From Gammaproteobacteria bacterium (GTDB lineage: Bacteria; Pseudomonadota; Gammaproteobacteria; SZUA-21), in assembly GCA_003233075.1 (NCBI GenBank), contig QIKQ01000129.1, positions 1 through 20,251 on the forward strand: 20,251 nt of DNA. Direction: 5' to 3'. Within the stretch, counting starts at the first letter, position 1, and each line of letters begins with the position of its first letter. The position numbers and the translations under genes were made by a program. The notes beneath the pieces were generated by a model that saw only the letters and a program-made list of their open reading frames with translations, was not told the DNA's origin and searched no databases. Shown one piece after another: positions 1-7,130 of the stretch.

Positions 1-158
1 AATGGCCTATTAGACCTAGCGTAGATAACTCATTATTAAGTAAAAAAATATTGTATATTAGCTGCCAAGATTTTTAGTTGAAGTTATTTGGCTATATTAA
101 CCGAATATTTTAACAGGCTAACTTACTGAATATTAAATAAAAATTAAGAAAGAGGCAG

Positions 159-1124
159 ATGTCACAACAAATACAGTTCAAATTGGAAATTGGCTCTGAA
201 CATGCCGGGCAGCGCTTGGATCGGGTTTTGTCCGAATTATTGCCGGATTACTCCCGAGGCCGATTGCAAGCGTGGATTAAAACAGGAGAAATTCTGCTTA
301 ATGGTCGGGTCTGCAAGCCGAAAGATAAGGTCTATGGTGGCGAACAAATTGCGATGGATGCGACATTGGAAGATTGCAAATCCTTTGTTGAACCACAAAA
401 AATCGCACTGGATGTTCATTACGAGGATGACTCGATTATTGTGATTAATAAGCCGGCTGGTTTAGTGGTTCATCCAGCTGCGGGTCACGCTGACAATACT
501 CTACAGAACGCCTTGCTTTATTCATGGCCAGATAATGCTGCCGTACCGAGAGCCGGTATAGTTCATCGCCTAGATAAATTAACTTCAGGCCTAATGGTGG
601 TGGCTAAAACCTTGATTGCGCATAATAGCCTGGTTGGGCAATTATCAAATAAATCTGTCAATCGAGAATACTGGGCTATTGTTTATGGGGTGGTGACGGC
701 AGGTGGAAAAGTCGATCAACCGATTGGTCGTCATCCTATTGATCGAAAAAAAATGTCAATTAATTTAAAAGGTAAGCTAGCTGTGTCGTACTATCGTGTT
801 GTTGATCGATATCGAAGTCATAGTTTATTGGCGGTTAAACTAGAAACAGGTAGAACGCACCAAATACGAGTGCATATGGCTTCAATTCGATACCCCTTGC
901 TTGGTGACCCAGTTTATGGCGGAAGATTACGCATTCCGAAACAAGCTTCTGAGCAGTTTACAAAATCTTTGCGTGATTTTAGGCGGCAAGCCTTGCATGC
1001 GCGCACACTTGGCTTAGTACATCCGCTATCAGGTGAGCAAATGACTTTTACAATGGAGCCGCCTGAAGATTTTACCAAAATGAAGTTGCAGCTTGAAAAA
1101 GATTTAGACGAGCATCAGTCATAA
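159..1124 (+). CDS. rluD: 23S rRNA pseudouridine synthase RluD
   Basis: Converts specific uridines in helix 69 of 23S rRNA (1911, 1915 and 1917 in E. coli) to pseudouridine, acting in late 50S assembly in the cytoplasm. The 321-residue protein has an N-terminal S4 RNA-binding domain (about 18-70, with QRLDRVLSELLP) and a RluA-type catalytic domain. The RluA signature GIVHRLDK-TSGL (133-145) carries the expected catalytic aspartate at residue 139, the number it has in E. coli RluD. ETGRTHQIRVH follows at about 230-240. The length is close to the usual ~325. The start is preceded by AGAGGCAG directly before ATG. The next gene, pgeF, follows after 63 bases with a small CTCGAA/TTCGAG hairpin between, an order conserved in many gammaproteobacteria. 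The first 158 bases of the window hold no gene; bamD, often divergent here, is not visible. Confidence 0.96.
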   Translation: MSQQIQFKLEIGSEHAGQRLDRVLSELLPDYSRGRLQAWIKTGEILLNGRVCKPKDKVYGGEQIAMDATLEDCKSFVEPQKIALDVHYEDDSIIVINKPAGLVVHPAAGHADNTLQNALLYSWPDNAAVPRAGIVHRLDKLTSGLMVVAKTLIAHNSLVGQLSNKSVNREYWAIVYGVVTAGGKVDQPIGRHPIDRKKMSINLKGKLAVSYYRVVDRYRSHSLLAVKLETGRTHQIRVHMASIRYPLLGDPVYGGRLRIPKQASEQFTKSLRDFRRQALHARTLGLVHPLSGEQMTFTMEPPEDFTKMKLQLEKDLDEHQS

Positions 1125-1187
1125 CTCGAAATATTCGAGCGATTTAAATATTTAGTCAAGCTTAATAATGATTAAGGTAAAAACAAG

Positions 1188-1916
1188 ATGAGTTATCTTA
1201 AAGCAGCTTGGGCGGTTCCAAATAACGTCCATGCTTATTCAACGTTACGCCAAGAGGGTTTTAGCCAAGCGCCATTTGATGAGTTTAACCTTGGCGATCA
1301 CGTCGGAGATTTAGCAACTCACGTCGAACAAAATCGAAATAAATTAGAAGCAGACTTAGATCTAAAAGTTAAGCCCAGCTGGTTAAAACAAGTTCATGGC
1401 ACAAATGTAATTAAAGCAAATGCAGATAAATTACCAGCAGAGGCTGATGCAAGTTATAGCTTTGATTCAAATCAAATATGTATAGTGATGACGGCTGATT
1501 GTTTGCCAGTCGTTTTTTATAATCGTGATAATAGCGCTATTGCAGCAGCGCATGCTGGCTGGAAAGGATTGGCTGCGGGCGTATTAATAAAAACAATTCA
1601 GGCATTAGGTGATGGCAATATTCAAGCCTATTTAGGACCTGCCATAGGTCCCTTGCATTTCGAAGTAGGTCTGGAAGTCTTTAGCGCTTTTACGAATTTG
1701 GATTCAGAAAATGAGCGTTGTTTTACTCGGAGTGACTCCAAACAAGATAAATGGTTTGCTAATCTGTATGAATTGGCGCGTTTGCAACTAGCAAAACACG
1801 GCGTTAATGACGTGTCTGGCGGTGACTATTGCACTTTCAAAAATAAGGAACTTTTTTATTCTTATCGGCGTGAGAGAAATACGGGTCGCATGGCGACGCT
1901 TATTTGGAAATCGTGA
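1188..1916 (+). CDS. pgeF: Peptidoglycan editing factor PgeF (YfiH / multicopper polyphenol oxidase family)
   Basis: Family members (DUF152, once called laccase-domain proteins) act in the cytoplasm. In E. coli, PgeF prevents misincorporation of L-Ser for L-Ala in peptidoglycan precursors, and related proteins show purine nucleoside phosphorylase or laccase-like activity. The 242-residue length matches the family (~243). The zinc/catalytic residues are visible: H70 in WLKQVHG, C105 in TADCLPV and H122 in AAHAGWKG, followed by the GPAIGP loop. The start ATG has AAGG about 10 bases upstream. It probably belongs to one transcription unit with rluD. In E. coli the next gene is clpB; here clpB lies about 7.7 kb downstream. 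The general family is certain, the exact physiological substrate is inferred from E. coli. Confidence 0.94.
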   Translation: MSYLKAAWAVPNNVHAYSTLRQEGFSQAPFDEFNLGDHVGDLATHVEQNRNKLEADLDLKVKPSWLKQVHGTNVIKANADKLPAEADASYSFDSNQICIVMTADCLPVVFYNRDNSAIAAAHAGWKGLAAGVLIKTIQALGDGNIQAYLGPAIGPLHFEVGLEVFSAFTNLDSENERCFTRSDSKQDKWFANLYELARLQLAKHGVNDVSGGDYCTFKNKELFYSYRRERNTGRMATLIWKS

Positions 1917-1988
1917 AGCCAATTTGAACCCTTGGCCATATTGTAGTGATTCAATTTCGTGTTATATCGGCTAAATTGCCAATAAAAC

Positions 1989-2017
1989 TTGTCAGCTGAT
2001 TCTACAAACTGTATCTT
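1989..2017 (+). promoter_or_regulatory. Candidate sigma-70 promoter for the ZIP transporter gene
   Basis: TTGTCA (1989-1994) and TATCTT (2012-2017) are separated by exactly 17 bases. The GTG start lies about 35 bases beyond the -10 box. Found by eye; the -10 is a moderate match. Confidence 0.4.
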
Positions 2018-2051
2018 TGCCATTCTTTATATGTTTGCCTAAGGAATTTCT

Positions 2052-2855
2052 GTGTCAACTTTGGCTTGGATCATCTTATTTTGCCTTTTAGGGGGTATTT
2101 TAAGTGTTATCGCTGCGTCCAGTATATTATTAGTAAAGGACCAGAATCGAACCAAACTCGTGCCGCACTTGGTTAGTTTCGCAATTGGCACATTATTAGG
2201 TGCCGCTTTTCTAGCAATTTTACCTCATGCCGCCGCAACGAATGGTAATCCAGGCTTAGAGATACATGATTTATCGCTAACAGTCTTAATTGGCTTATTA
2301 GCGTTTTTTTTGCTCGAAAAAATGGTGCTGTGGCGTCACTGTCATTCAGATCACTGTGTAGCACACCATCCTAGCTCTACTGAAAATCATGAGCATGGCA
2401 AAAAACAATCAAAAATCGCATTAATCTTAATCGGTGATGGCATGCATAATTTCGTCGACGGCTTTGTCATTGCGGCGGCATTTATGAGCGATTTCCACCT
2501 TGGGGTAGTGACTAGCATTGCGATTGCAGCACATGAAATTCCACAAGAAGTCGGCGATTTTGCGATTCTACTGGACAGTGGTTTGAATCGAAAAAAAGCA
2601 TTGCTTTTCAACGCACTTGCAAGCTTAACGACGGTGATTGGCGGCATTATTGCCTATTATAGTTTTGCCGAGTTTGAAGCGCTAAAGCCCTATGTATTAG
2701 CGATTGCCGCGTCTAGCTTTATTTACATAGCCGTCGCAGATCTAATTCCAGGTTTACATCAGCGTACGGAAATTAAAGAGACTCTAAAGCAGTTTGTATT
2801 AATTGTCTCAGGCGTTAGTTTGATTTATTTGACACATAGCACTTTGCATATTTAG
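2052..2855 (+). CDS. ZIP family divalent metal transporter
   Basis: Likely imports Zn(II) or a similar divalent metal across the inner membrane (ZIP/SLC39 family). The 267-residue protein has about eight hydrophobic segments. A His-rich cytoplasmic-type loop (about 95-117, HCHSDHC...HH...NHEH) sits between TM3 and TM4. The TM4 signature DGMHNFVDG (128-137: H132, N133, D136) and the TM5 signature HEIPQE (161-166) supply the binuclear metal site of the family. The start is GTG, chosen because AAGGAA lies at the usual distance and translation begins at a typical MSTLAW hydrophobic N terminus. It is transcribed alone, with its own candidate promoter. The metal cannot be told from the sequence. 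No obvious Zur-box palindrome was found by eye. Confidence 0.9.
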   Translation: MSTLAWIILFCLLGGILSVIAASSILLVKDQNRTKLVPHLVSFAIGTLLGAAFLAILPHAAATNGNPGLEIHDLSLTVLIGLLAFFLLEKMVLWRHCHSDHCVAHHPSSTENHEHGKKQSKIALILIGDGMHNFVDGFVIAAAFMSDFHLGVVTSIAIAAHEIPQEVGDFAILLDSGLNRKKALLFNALASLTTVIGGIIAYYSFAEFEALKPYVLAIAASSFIYIAVADLIPGLHQRTEIKETLKQFVLIVSGVSLIYLTHSTLHI

Positions 2856-2908
2856 CGCGCATATTTCATCAATGCGGACCGAAAATTCCTCTGCTATTAC
2901 TCTGGAAG

Positions 2909-2929
2909 TTGGTACAAGAATTGTATCAA
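2909..2929. repeat. Inverted repeat upstream of the glutamate-synthase-like gene
   Basis: TTGGTACAA, GAA, TTGTATCAA is a 9-base inverted repeat with one G/T mismatch. It lies about 77 bases before the next start codon, so it could be an operator or a leader hairpin. Nothing else in the 150-base gap was recognised. Confidence 0.3.
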
Positions 2930-3005
2930 TTCAAGACTATAGCTGTCCCAGCCGCAATAAATTAAGGAGTATAGAGCTGATATTTACAATAATTTTTAAA
3001 GGCAG

Positions 3006-4523
3006 ATGGATATGCATATAGCGCTAGATATTCTTTTCTGGTTCTTCGTATCAATTGGATTGCTCATTACGGGCCTCTTTGTTTGGTTTGTGAGTATGGC
3101 CGTTTATGATCGATTTCAAAAAGATCATGCAGTACGACGTAATTTCCCTTTGGTTGGTCGGATGCGTTATTATTTTGAGCGCTTAGGTGAATATTTTAGG
3201 CAATATTTTTTCGCTAATGATCGTGAAGAACTTCCCTTTAACCGTGCAACCAGAAACTGGGTATATCGAACTGCAAAAAATATTGGTGGCACCATCGGTT
3301 TTGGTTCAACCAATGATCTGCGTGAGCCGGGAACGGTCATATTTGTTAATGCCGCATATCCAAAGTTAGAAGAAGAATGTAAGCCGGCGCCGTCTTTAGC
3401 GATTGGGTTTGAATGTGAGTATCCTTTTCTTGCTAAAAATATTGTCAATATTTCCGGTATGAGTTACGGCGCTTTATCTTCTGCAGCCGTCCGTGCTTTA
3501 TCTTTGGGGGGTGCTGAATCGGGTAGTTGGTTAAATACTGGCGAAGGCGGTCTTTCCCCATATCATCTAGAAGGTGATTGCGATATTATTTTTCAAGTTG
3601 GCACAGCCAAATATGGTGTTCGAGATGAACAGGGTAAGTTGAGTGATACTCGATTAAAAGAATTAGGAACCCAAGTAAAGGCATTCGAAATTAAGCTGTC
3701 TCAAGGTGCAAAACCAGGTCGTGGTGGAGTATTGCCAGCTTGTAAAGTTTCTGAGGAAATTGCCAAAATTCGTGGTATACCCGTTAATCAAACGTCGAAT
3801 AGCCCTAACCGACATCCCGAGTTAAAGTCTGATGAAGACTTGCTTGATATGATTGATCATATTCGTACATTGACTGGTCGGCCGGTCGGCGTAAAAGCAG
3901 TTTTAGGCGGCCAAAAACAAATTGAAAGTTTATGCGAAGCGATTATAAGGCGTGGTCTTAGTTCAGCGCCAGATTTTTTTACCATCGATGGTGGCGATGG
4001 CGGTACTGGCGCGGCACCTCAAGTACTTGCTGACTTCGTAGGTTTGCCGCTAGCTGAATCTTTACCCTTGTTAGTTGATACTTTAATAGCAGCAGGATTG
4101 TACGATCGTGTGCGTGTGATTGCATCGGGTAAGCTTGTGACCTCAGCTAAAGTCGCTTGGGCTATGTGCGTAGGTGCGCATTTTATCGTATCTGCTCGAG
4201 GTTTTATGTTTGCCCTCGGCTGCATTCAATCACAACAATGTCATCAAGATACCTGTCCTACTGGCGTGACTACACATAATCCAAAATTGCAAAGAGGACT
4301 CGTTGTTGAGGTAAAATCGGAACGTGTTGCTCATTATGCGCATTGGATGAATGTCGAAGCTGACCGGATAGCTCATTCTTGCGGACTTGCACATGCCCGC
4401 GAATTTCGTCGCGAACATGCCCGTTTAGTAAAATCATCCGGTGTTAGTATTCCATTAAACTATGTTTATCCTTATCCTGATCAAGCCTATATGCTTGAAG
4501 AGCTAAAGAAGAAAAAAGCTTAA
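3006..4523 (+). CDS. Membrane-anchored FMN-binding glutamate synthase family protein
   Basis: A stand-alone version of the FMN/Fe-S synthase domain of glutamate synthase (Glu_synthase, PF01645) in 505 residues. The true reaction of these orphan proteins is mostly unknown. One N-terminal transmembrane helix (about 8-33) is followed by a basic/aromatic linker. The FMN-barrel motifs are present: GMSYGALS (151-158), GAKPGRGG (234-241), DGGDGGTGAAP (328-338) and an ASGK loop (373-376). The cluster C406-x5-C412-x4-C417 has the spacing of the [3Fe-4S] ligands of GltB. The N-terminal glutaminase domain and the C-terminal GXGXG domain of GltB are absent, so glutamine-dependent GOGAT activity is unlikely without a partner, and none is adjacent. 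The start is the ATG after AAAGGCAG; an in-frame ATG two codons later is an alternative. The gene is monocistronic, convergent with the next gene and only six bases from it. Confidence 0.9.
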   Translation: MDMHIALDILFWFFVSIGLLITGLFVWFVSMAVYDRFQKDHAVRRNFPLVGRMRYYFERLGEYFRQYFFANDREELPFNRATRNWVYRTAKNIGGTIGFGSTNDLREPGTVIFVNAAYPKLEEECKPAPSLAIGFECEYPFLAKNIVNISGMSYGALSSAAVRALSLGGAESGSWLNTGEGGLSPYHLEGDCDIIFQVGTAKYGVRDEQGKLSDTRLKELGTQVKAFEIKLSQGAKPGRGGVLPACKVSEEIAKIRGIPVNQTSNSPNRHPELKSDEDLLDMIDHIRTLTGRPVGVKAVLGGQKQIESLCEAIIRRGLSSAPDFFTIDGGDGGTGAAPQVLADFVGLPLAESLPLLVDTLIAAGLYDRVRVIASGKLVTSAKVAWAMCVGAHFIVSARGFMFALGCIQSQQCHQDTCPTGVTTHNPKLQRGLVVEVKSERVAHYAHWMNVEADRIAHSCGLAHAREFRREHARLVKSSGVSIPLNYVYPYPDQAYMLEELKKKKA

Positions 4524-4529
4524 ATTTAG

Positions 4530-4994
4530 CTATTTTTTTCTGACTGTAAATTCCACCTCTGAATCGGCTTTAACAGTAACTTTGTAATATCCGCCAGCTT
4601 TAAATTCAAAACCTTTTAGTTTAATCATTTTTTCTACTGTGCCTAGGTAGGAATCCATGATGCCATCACCATTATGATCAATTAATATTAGCCAATTATA
4701 TTTCCCAGGTTTCACTTTGAATTTTTTTGTTTCCGAAGTACGGATGCCTTTCATTAGGAGAAAAGGTCCCGCTTTGGATAATTTTATTGCGGGTCGATTG
4801 TATTTTTTTCCATCGCTGCCTATTTCAATTTTGGTAATTGGCTTGGTTGATACTGCGATTGCCCACTTTAAATTTTTATTATTTTTTATCCATTTACTCA
4901 TATCGGTATTTGATTTAAATTCAACAGTTGCATTGCTATCAGCAAAAGCATAGCTAGAAATCACTAATAAAATAACAAACATTATTTGTTTCAC
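4530..4994 (-). CDS. Small secreted protein with EF-hand-like calcium loop
   Basis: I do not recognise a named family. The 154-residue product begins with a short Lys and a hydrophobic core and has a likely signal peptidase site after YAFA (residue 18), so it should be periplasmic or exported. The mature part is Lys-rich and beta-like. One loop, D106-H-N-G-D-G-I-M-D114 (DxNxDGxxD), matches the calcium-binding loop of EF-hand or dockerin-type proteins and sits next to a WLILID strand. The start is GTG: AGGAG lies 7 bases upstream on the - strand and gives a proper signal peptide. It is convergent with the preceding gene. The calcium assignment is inferred from the loop alone. Confidence 0.7.
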   Translation of the reverse strand: MKQIMFVILLVISSYAFADSNATVEFKSNTDMSKWIKNNKNLKWAIAVSTKPITKIEIGSDGKKYNRPAIKLSKAGPFLLMKGIRTSETKKFKVKPGKYNWLILIDHNGDGIMDSYLGTVEKMIKLKGFEFKAGGYYKVTVKADSEVEFTVRKK

Positions 4995-5247
4995 TCTAAT
5001 TCTCCTAATTGATGGTTTTTGAGTTCTTTAAGCCCATTAAAAAAGTCAGCATAACCTCTTAATTAATAGACATAGATTGTATCATTCAATGAATAAGTAT
5101 AATTGTGAGTTTTTGACTGGAGTTTTCTAAATTGCTTAAACTATGGTCGATGCTAAAGTAGACTTAGACTATTTGTCAAAGTAGAATAAACTCGCTAGTA
5201 CATGTGATTGAGTGCGTGTGCCTTTAAATACTAAAATAGAGATTAAA

Positions 5248-5703
5248 ATGATTATATGGGTGGACGCCGATGCATGTCCTGTCGTCATTAAAGAAATAAT
5301 ATTTCGAGCTGCACAGCGCACGAAGATTGAAACAATTCTCGTCGCCAATCAGACAATTCACACACCTAAGTCAGCTTTTATAAAATCACTTAGAGTCTCC
5401 TCAGGCTTTGATGTGGCCGATAATGAAATAGTTAATCGCCTTAGCACTGGAGACTTGGTAATCACCGCTGATATACCCTTGGCGGCTGAAGTCATCGAGA
5501 AGGGCGGACTTGCTCTAAATCCACGTGGCAATTTGTATTCGAGCGATGACATAAAATCGATTCTTAATATGCGTGATTTCAACGATACTTTAAGAGCAAG
5601 TGGCATTAATACTGGCGGACCACCACCTTTAAGCAAAAGTGACCGTCAAACATTTGCAAATAATTTGGACACTATTTTAACTCGTTTTAAACAAGACAAT
5701 TAA
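5248..5703 (+). CDS. yaiI: YaiI/YqxD family protein (UPF0178, DUF188)
   Basis: Conserved bacterial protein of unknown biochemical function with a PIN-like/NYN-type fold predicted for the family. The family opening MIIWVDADACPVVIKEII is intact (DADAC at residues 6-10), as are the later SGFDVAD...VITADIPLA segment and the GGPPPL tail. An upstream in-frame GTG at 5212 would add 12 residues, but the family starts at MI/MTIWVDADACP and the length then becomes 151 residues, the usual size, so the ATG at 5248 is chosen. Only a weak GAGA-type ribosome site is seen. The stop is followed 14 bases later by the HD-hydrolase gene, which suggests co-transcription. Confidence 0.9.
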   Translation: MIIWVDADACPVVIKEIIFRAAQRTKIETILVANQTIHTPKSAFIKSLRVSSGFDVADNEIVNRLSTGDLVITADIPLAAEVIEKGGLALNPRGNLYSSDDIKSILNMRDFNDTLRASGINTGGPPPLSKSDRQTFANNLDTILTRFKQDN

Positions 5704-5717
5704 CTAAAGATAATTTA

Positions 5718-6311
5718 ATGCCTACTGAATTACAGAACATAGAACAAATACTAAAATTTACAATTGAAATTGAGCGATTGAAGAACATTACGCGTAAAAC
5801 ACGACCCGTCGGTTTAGATCGTTATGAAAATTCAGCTGAGCATAGTTGGCATGTCTGTTTGTCAGCCTTAATGCTAAAAGAATATGCTAATGAAGATATA
5901 AATATAGATCGAGTTATTAAAATGTTGCTGATTCATGATCTTGGTGAAATTGATGCAGGTGATACCATTGTATACAATGCGGAATCGGAAGAGATAAAAA
6001 GAAAAGAAGCTGAAGGAGTAGAGCGTGTTTTGAAATTGTTGCCTGAGCAGGAGTGTGAAAGATATACCAAGTTATGGCATGAGTTTGAATCTAGCGAAAC
6101 GGCAGACGCTAAATTTGCGAAGGCAATAGACCGAATTCCACCTCTGTTACACAACTTGCACGGCGAAGGTCATAGTTGGCGTGATAATAAAATTACAGCA
6201 GAGAATATATTTTCGGTAAACAGTCGTATCGCTAATGGCAGTGAGGTACTTTGGAAAATAATGAAGGCTAAAATAGAAAATGCGATTGAAGACGGGATTT
6301 TAGAAGAATGA
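5718..6311 (+). CDS. HD domain-containing phosphohydrolase (YfbR/HDDC2-like, HD_3 family)
   Basis: Probable metal-dependent phosphohydrolase of the HD superfamily. Relatives such as YfbR and HDDC2 remove phosphate from deoxynucleoside 5'-monophosphates. The 197-residue protein has all expected ligands: H42 in ENSAEHSWH, the H73-D74 pair in LLIHDLGEIDAGD, and a distal D138 in KAIDRIPPLLHNL. The size agrees with the family. It starts 14 bases after yaiI with a poor Shine-Dalgarno sequence, consistent with an operon. The substrate is inferred and other nucleotides are possible. Downstream, a VOC-family pseudogene begins 40 bases away. Confidence 0.85.
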   Translation: MPTELQNIEQILKFTIEIERLKNITRKTRPVGLDRYENSAEHSWHVCLSALMLKEYANEDINIDRVIKMLLIHDLGEIDAGDTIVYNAESEEIKRKEAEGVERVLKLLPEQECERYTKLWHEFESSETADAKFAKAIDRIPPLLHNLHGEGHSWRDNKITAENIFSVNSRIANGSEVLWKIMKAKIENAIEDGILEE

Positions 6312-6351
6312 AAAGTGTTTCCCCATTATTTTAGCAATGAGAGGGCCTCCT

Positions 6352-6735
6352 ATGAGCGATAAAGTTGTACTTGATCATACTATTGTGAGCGTTAATGACG
6401 TACATGAAACGATTGAGTTCTGGTCCAAGGTGCTTGGTTTTAAAGGTGAAGGAGAAGCCGGACCATTTACAGTATTAAGAATATCAGCCGAGTTAACATT
6501 TCAAATGGCGCCTTGAGGTACTAAGGGTGGTGCCCATTTCGCGTTTGCAATGTCCGCCGAAAAATTTGAATCCGTATTTAACACGATTAAACAAAATAAT
6601 ATTGCCTATGGTGATAGTTTTCATGCAGTTGGCAATCAGCAAGTGGGTGAGGAAATCGGCGCTAGAGGTTTGGCTAAATCAATTTATTTTAACGATCCTA
6701 ATGAGCATTTATTAGAAATCCGTTGTTATGAGTAA
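6352..6735 (+). pseudogene. VOC (glyoxalase/bleomycin-resistance) family protein broken by an in-frame TGA
   Basis: The frame opens at an ATG with GAGAGG just upstream and reads a clear vicinal-oxygen-chelate domain: LDHTIVSVNDVHETIEFWSKVLGF at the N terminus, then LTFQMAP, stop, GTKGGAHFAFAMS, and a terminal LLEIRCYE. The stop is TGA at 6514-6516 (residue 55). Relatives commonly carry Trp in the WGTxGG context, so a TGG-to-TGA change is the simplest explanation. Both halves stay in one frame with no shift, so the reconstructed protein would be about 127 residues, normal for the family. The metal-ligand-like H9 and the C-terminal Glu are still encoded. It may be a recent pseudogene, a sequencing error, or a readthrough case. 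There is no sign of a SECIS-type reason for recoding. Confidence 0.8.
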
Positions 6736-7130
6736 ATTTTGTTTACAAAGTCCTTTTTATAGCGCTAAAGGCAACAAGTTTGCGAAAAGCAGTCGTAAGA
6801 TTACCGAAGGATGTAGCCTGCACTCCAATGCCATTAACTTAAGCTTTGTTATGAAATATTTGTAGCCCGCACGAAGCGTTCGAAGAACGCGTACTGCGGG
6901 AAAGAGTTGAGATTTCCCGCATTTCGTCGCCTAACAAAAAAATGAAGAATCTTTAAGTTAATGGCATTGGCCTGCACTCACGGAGTGAGTGCAGGGATAT
7001 TTAGATTTTGGATAGGTTTTTTCCTGTACTCACTTCGTTCCTACAGGCTACTATTTATCTGAAAATTTTGCCAAACTTTTGTCGCAGGACTGTAGAGCAG
7101 AACTTTTCAAAATCAATTATTTTTAGTTTT
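6736..7130. other. Gene-free interval filled with nested inverted repeats
   Basis: Between the VOC pseudogene and the end of deaD I see no credible gene. Most of the interval (6811-7051) is one nested palindromic cluster, described separately. The flanks 6736-6810 and 7052-7130 show nothing recognisable. Confidence 0.7.
6811..7051. repeat. Nested inverted-repeat cluster (REP/MITE-like)
   Basis: The outer pair GTAGCCTG (6813-6820) and CAGGCTAC (7044-7051) brackets a perfect 18-base inverted repeat, CCAATGCCATTAACTTAA (6825-6842) with its complement (6953-6970). Inside that lies a hairpin with stems CCCGCA/TGCGGG (6866-6871/6895-6900) and GCGTTC/GAACGC (6876-6881/6885-6890). TGCGGGAAA (6895-6903) can instead pair perfectly with TTTCCCGCA (6913-6921), giving a mutually exclusive fold. 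Beyond the 18-base repeat is a perfect 11-base stem with a 3-base loop (6971-6981/6985-6995), then CCTGTA/TACAGG (7023-7028/7042-7047). There is no coding capacity. It lies at the 3' side of two converging genes, a common place for such elements. Confidence 0.75.

Noticed and set aside
5077..5103. TTGTAT / TATAAT promoter upstream of yaiI
   Set aside because: Spacing is only 15 bases and the start codon is about 145 bases away; too weak to list.
5212..5247. GTG-initiated 12-residue extension of YaiI
   Set aside because: The family begins at the MIIWVDADAC segment and no ribosome site supports the GTG.
6514..6516. Selenocysteine codon in the VOC gene
   Set aside because: The position fits a lost Trp, and no stem-loop was evident directly after the TGA.
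6811..7051. CRISPR-like array
   Set aside because: The repeats are inverted and nested, not regularly spaced direct repeats with spacers.
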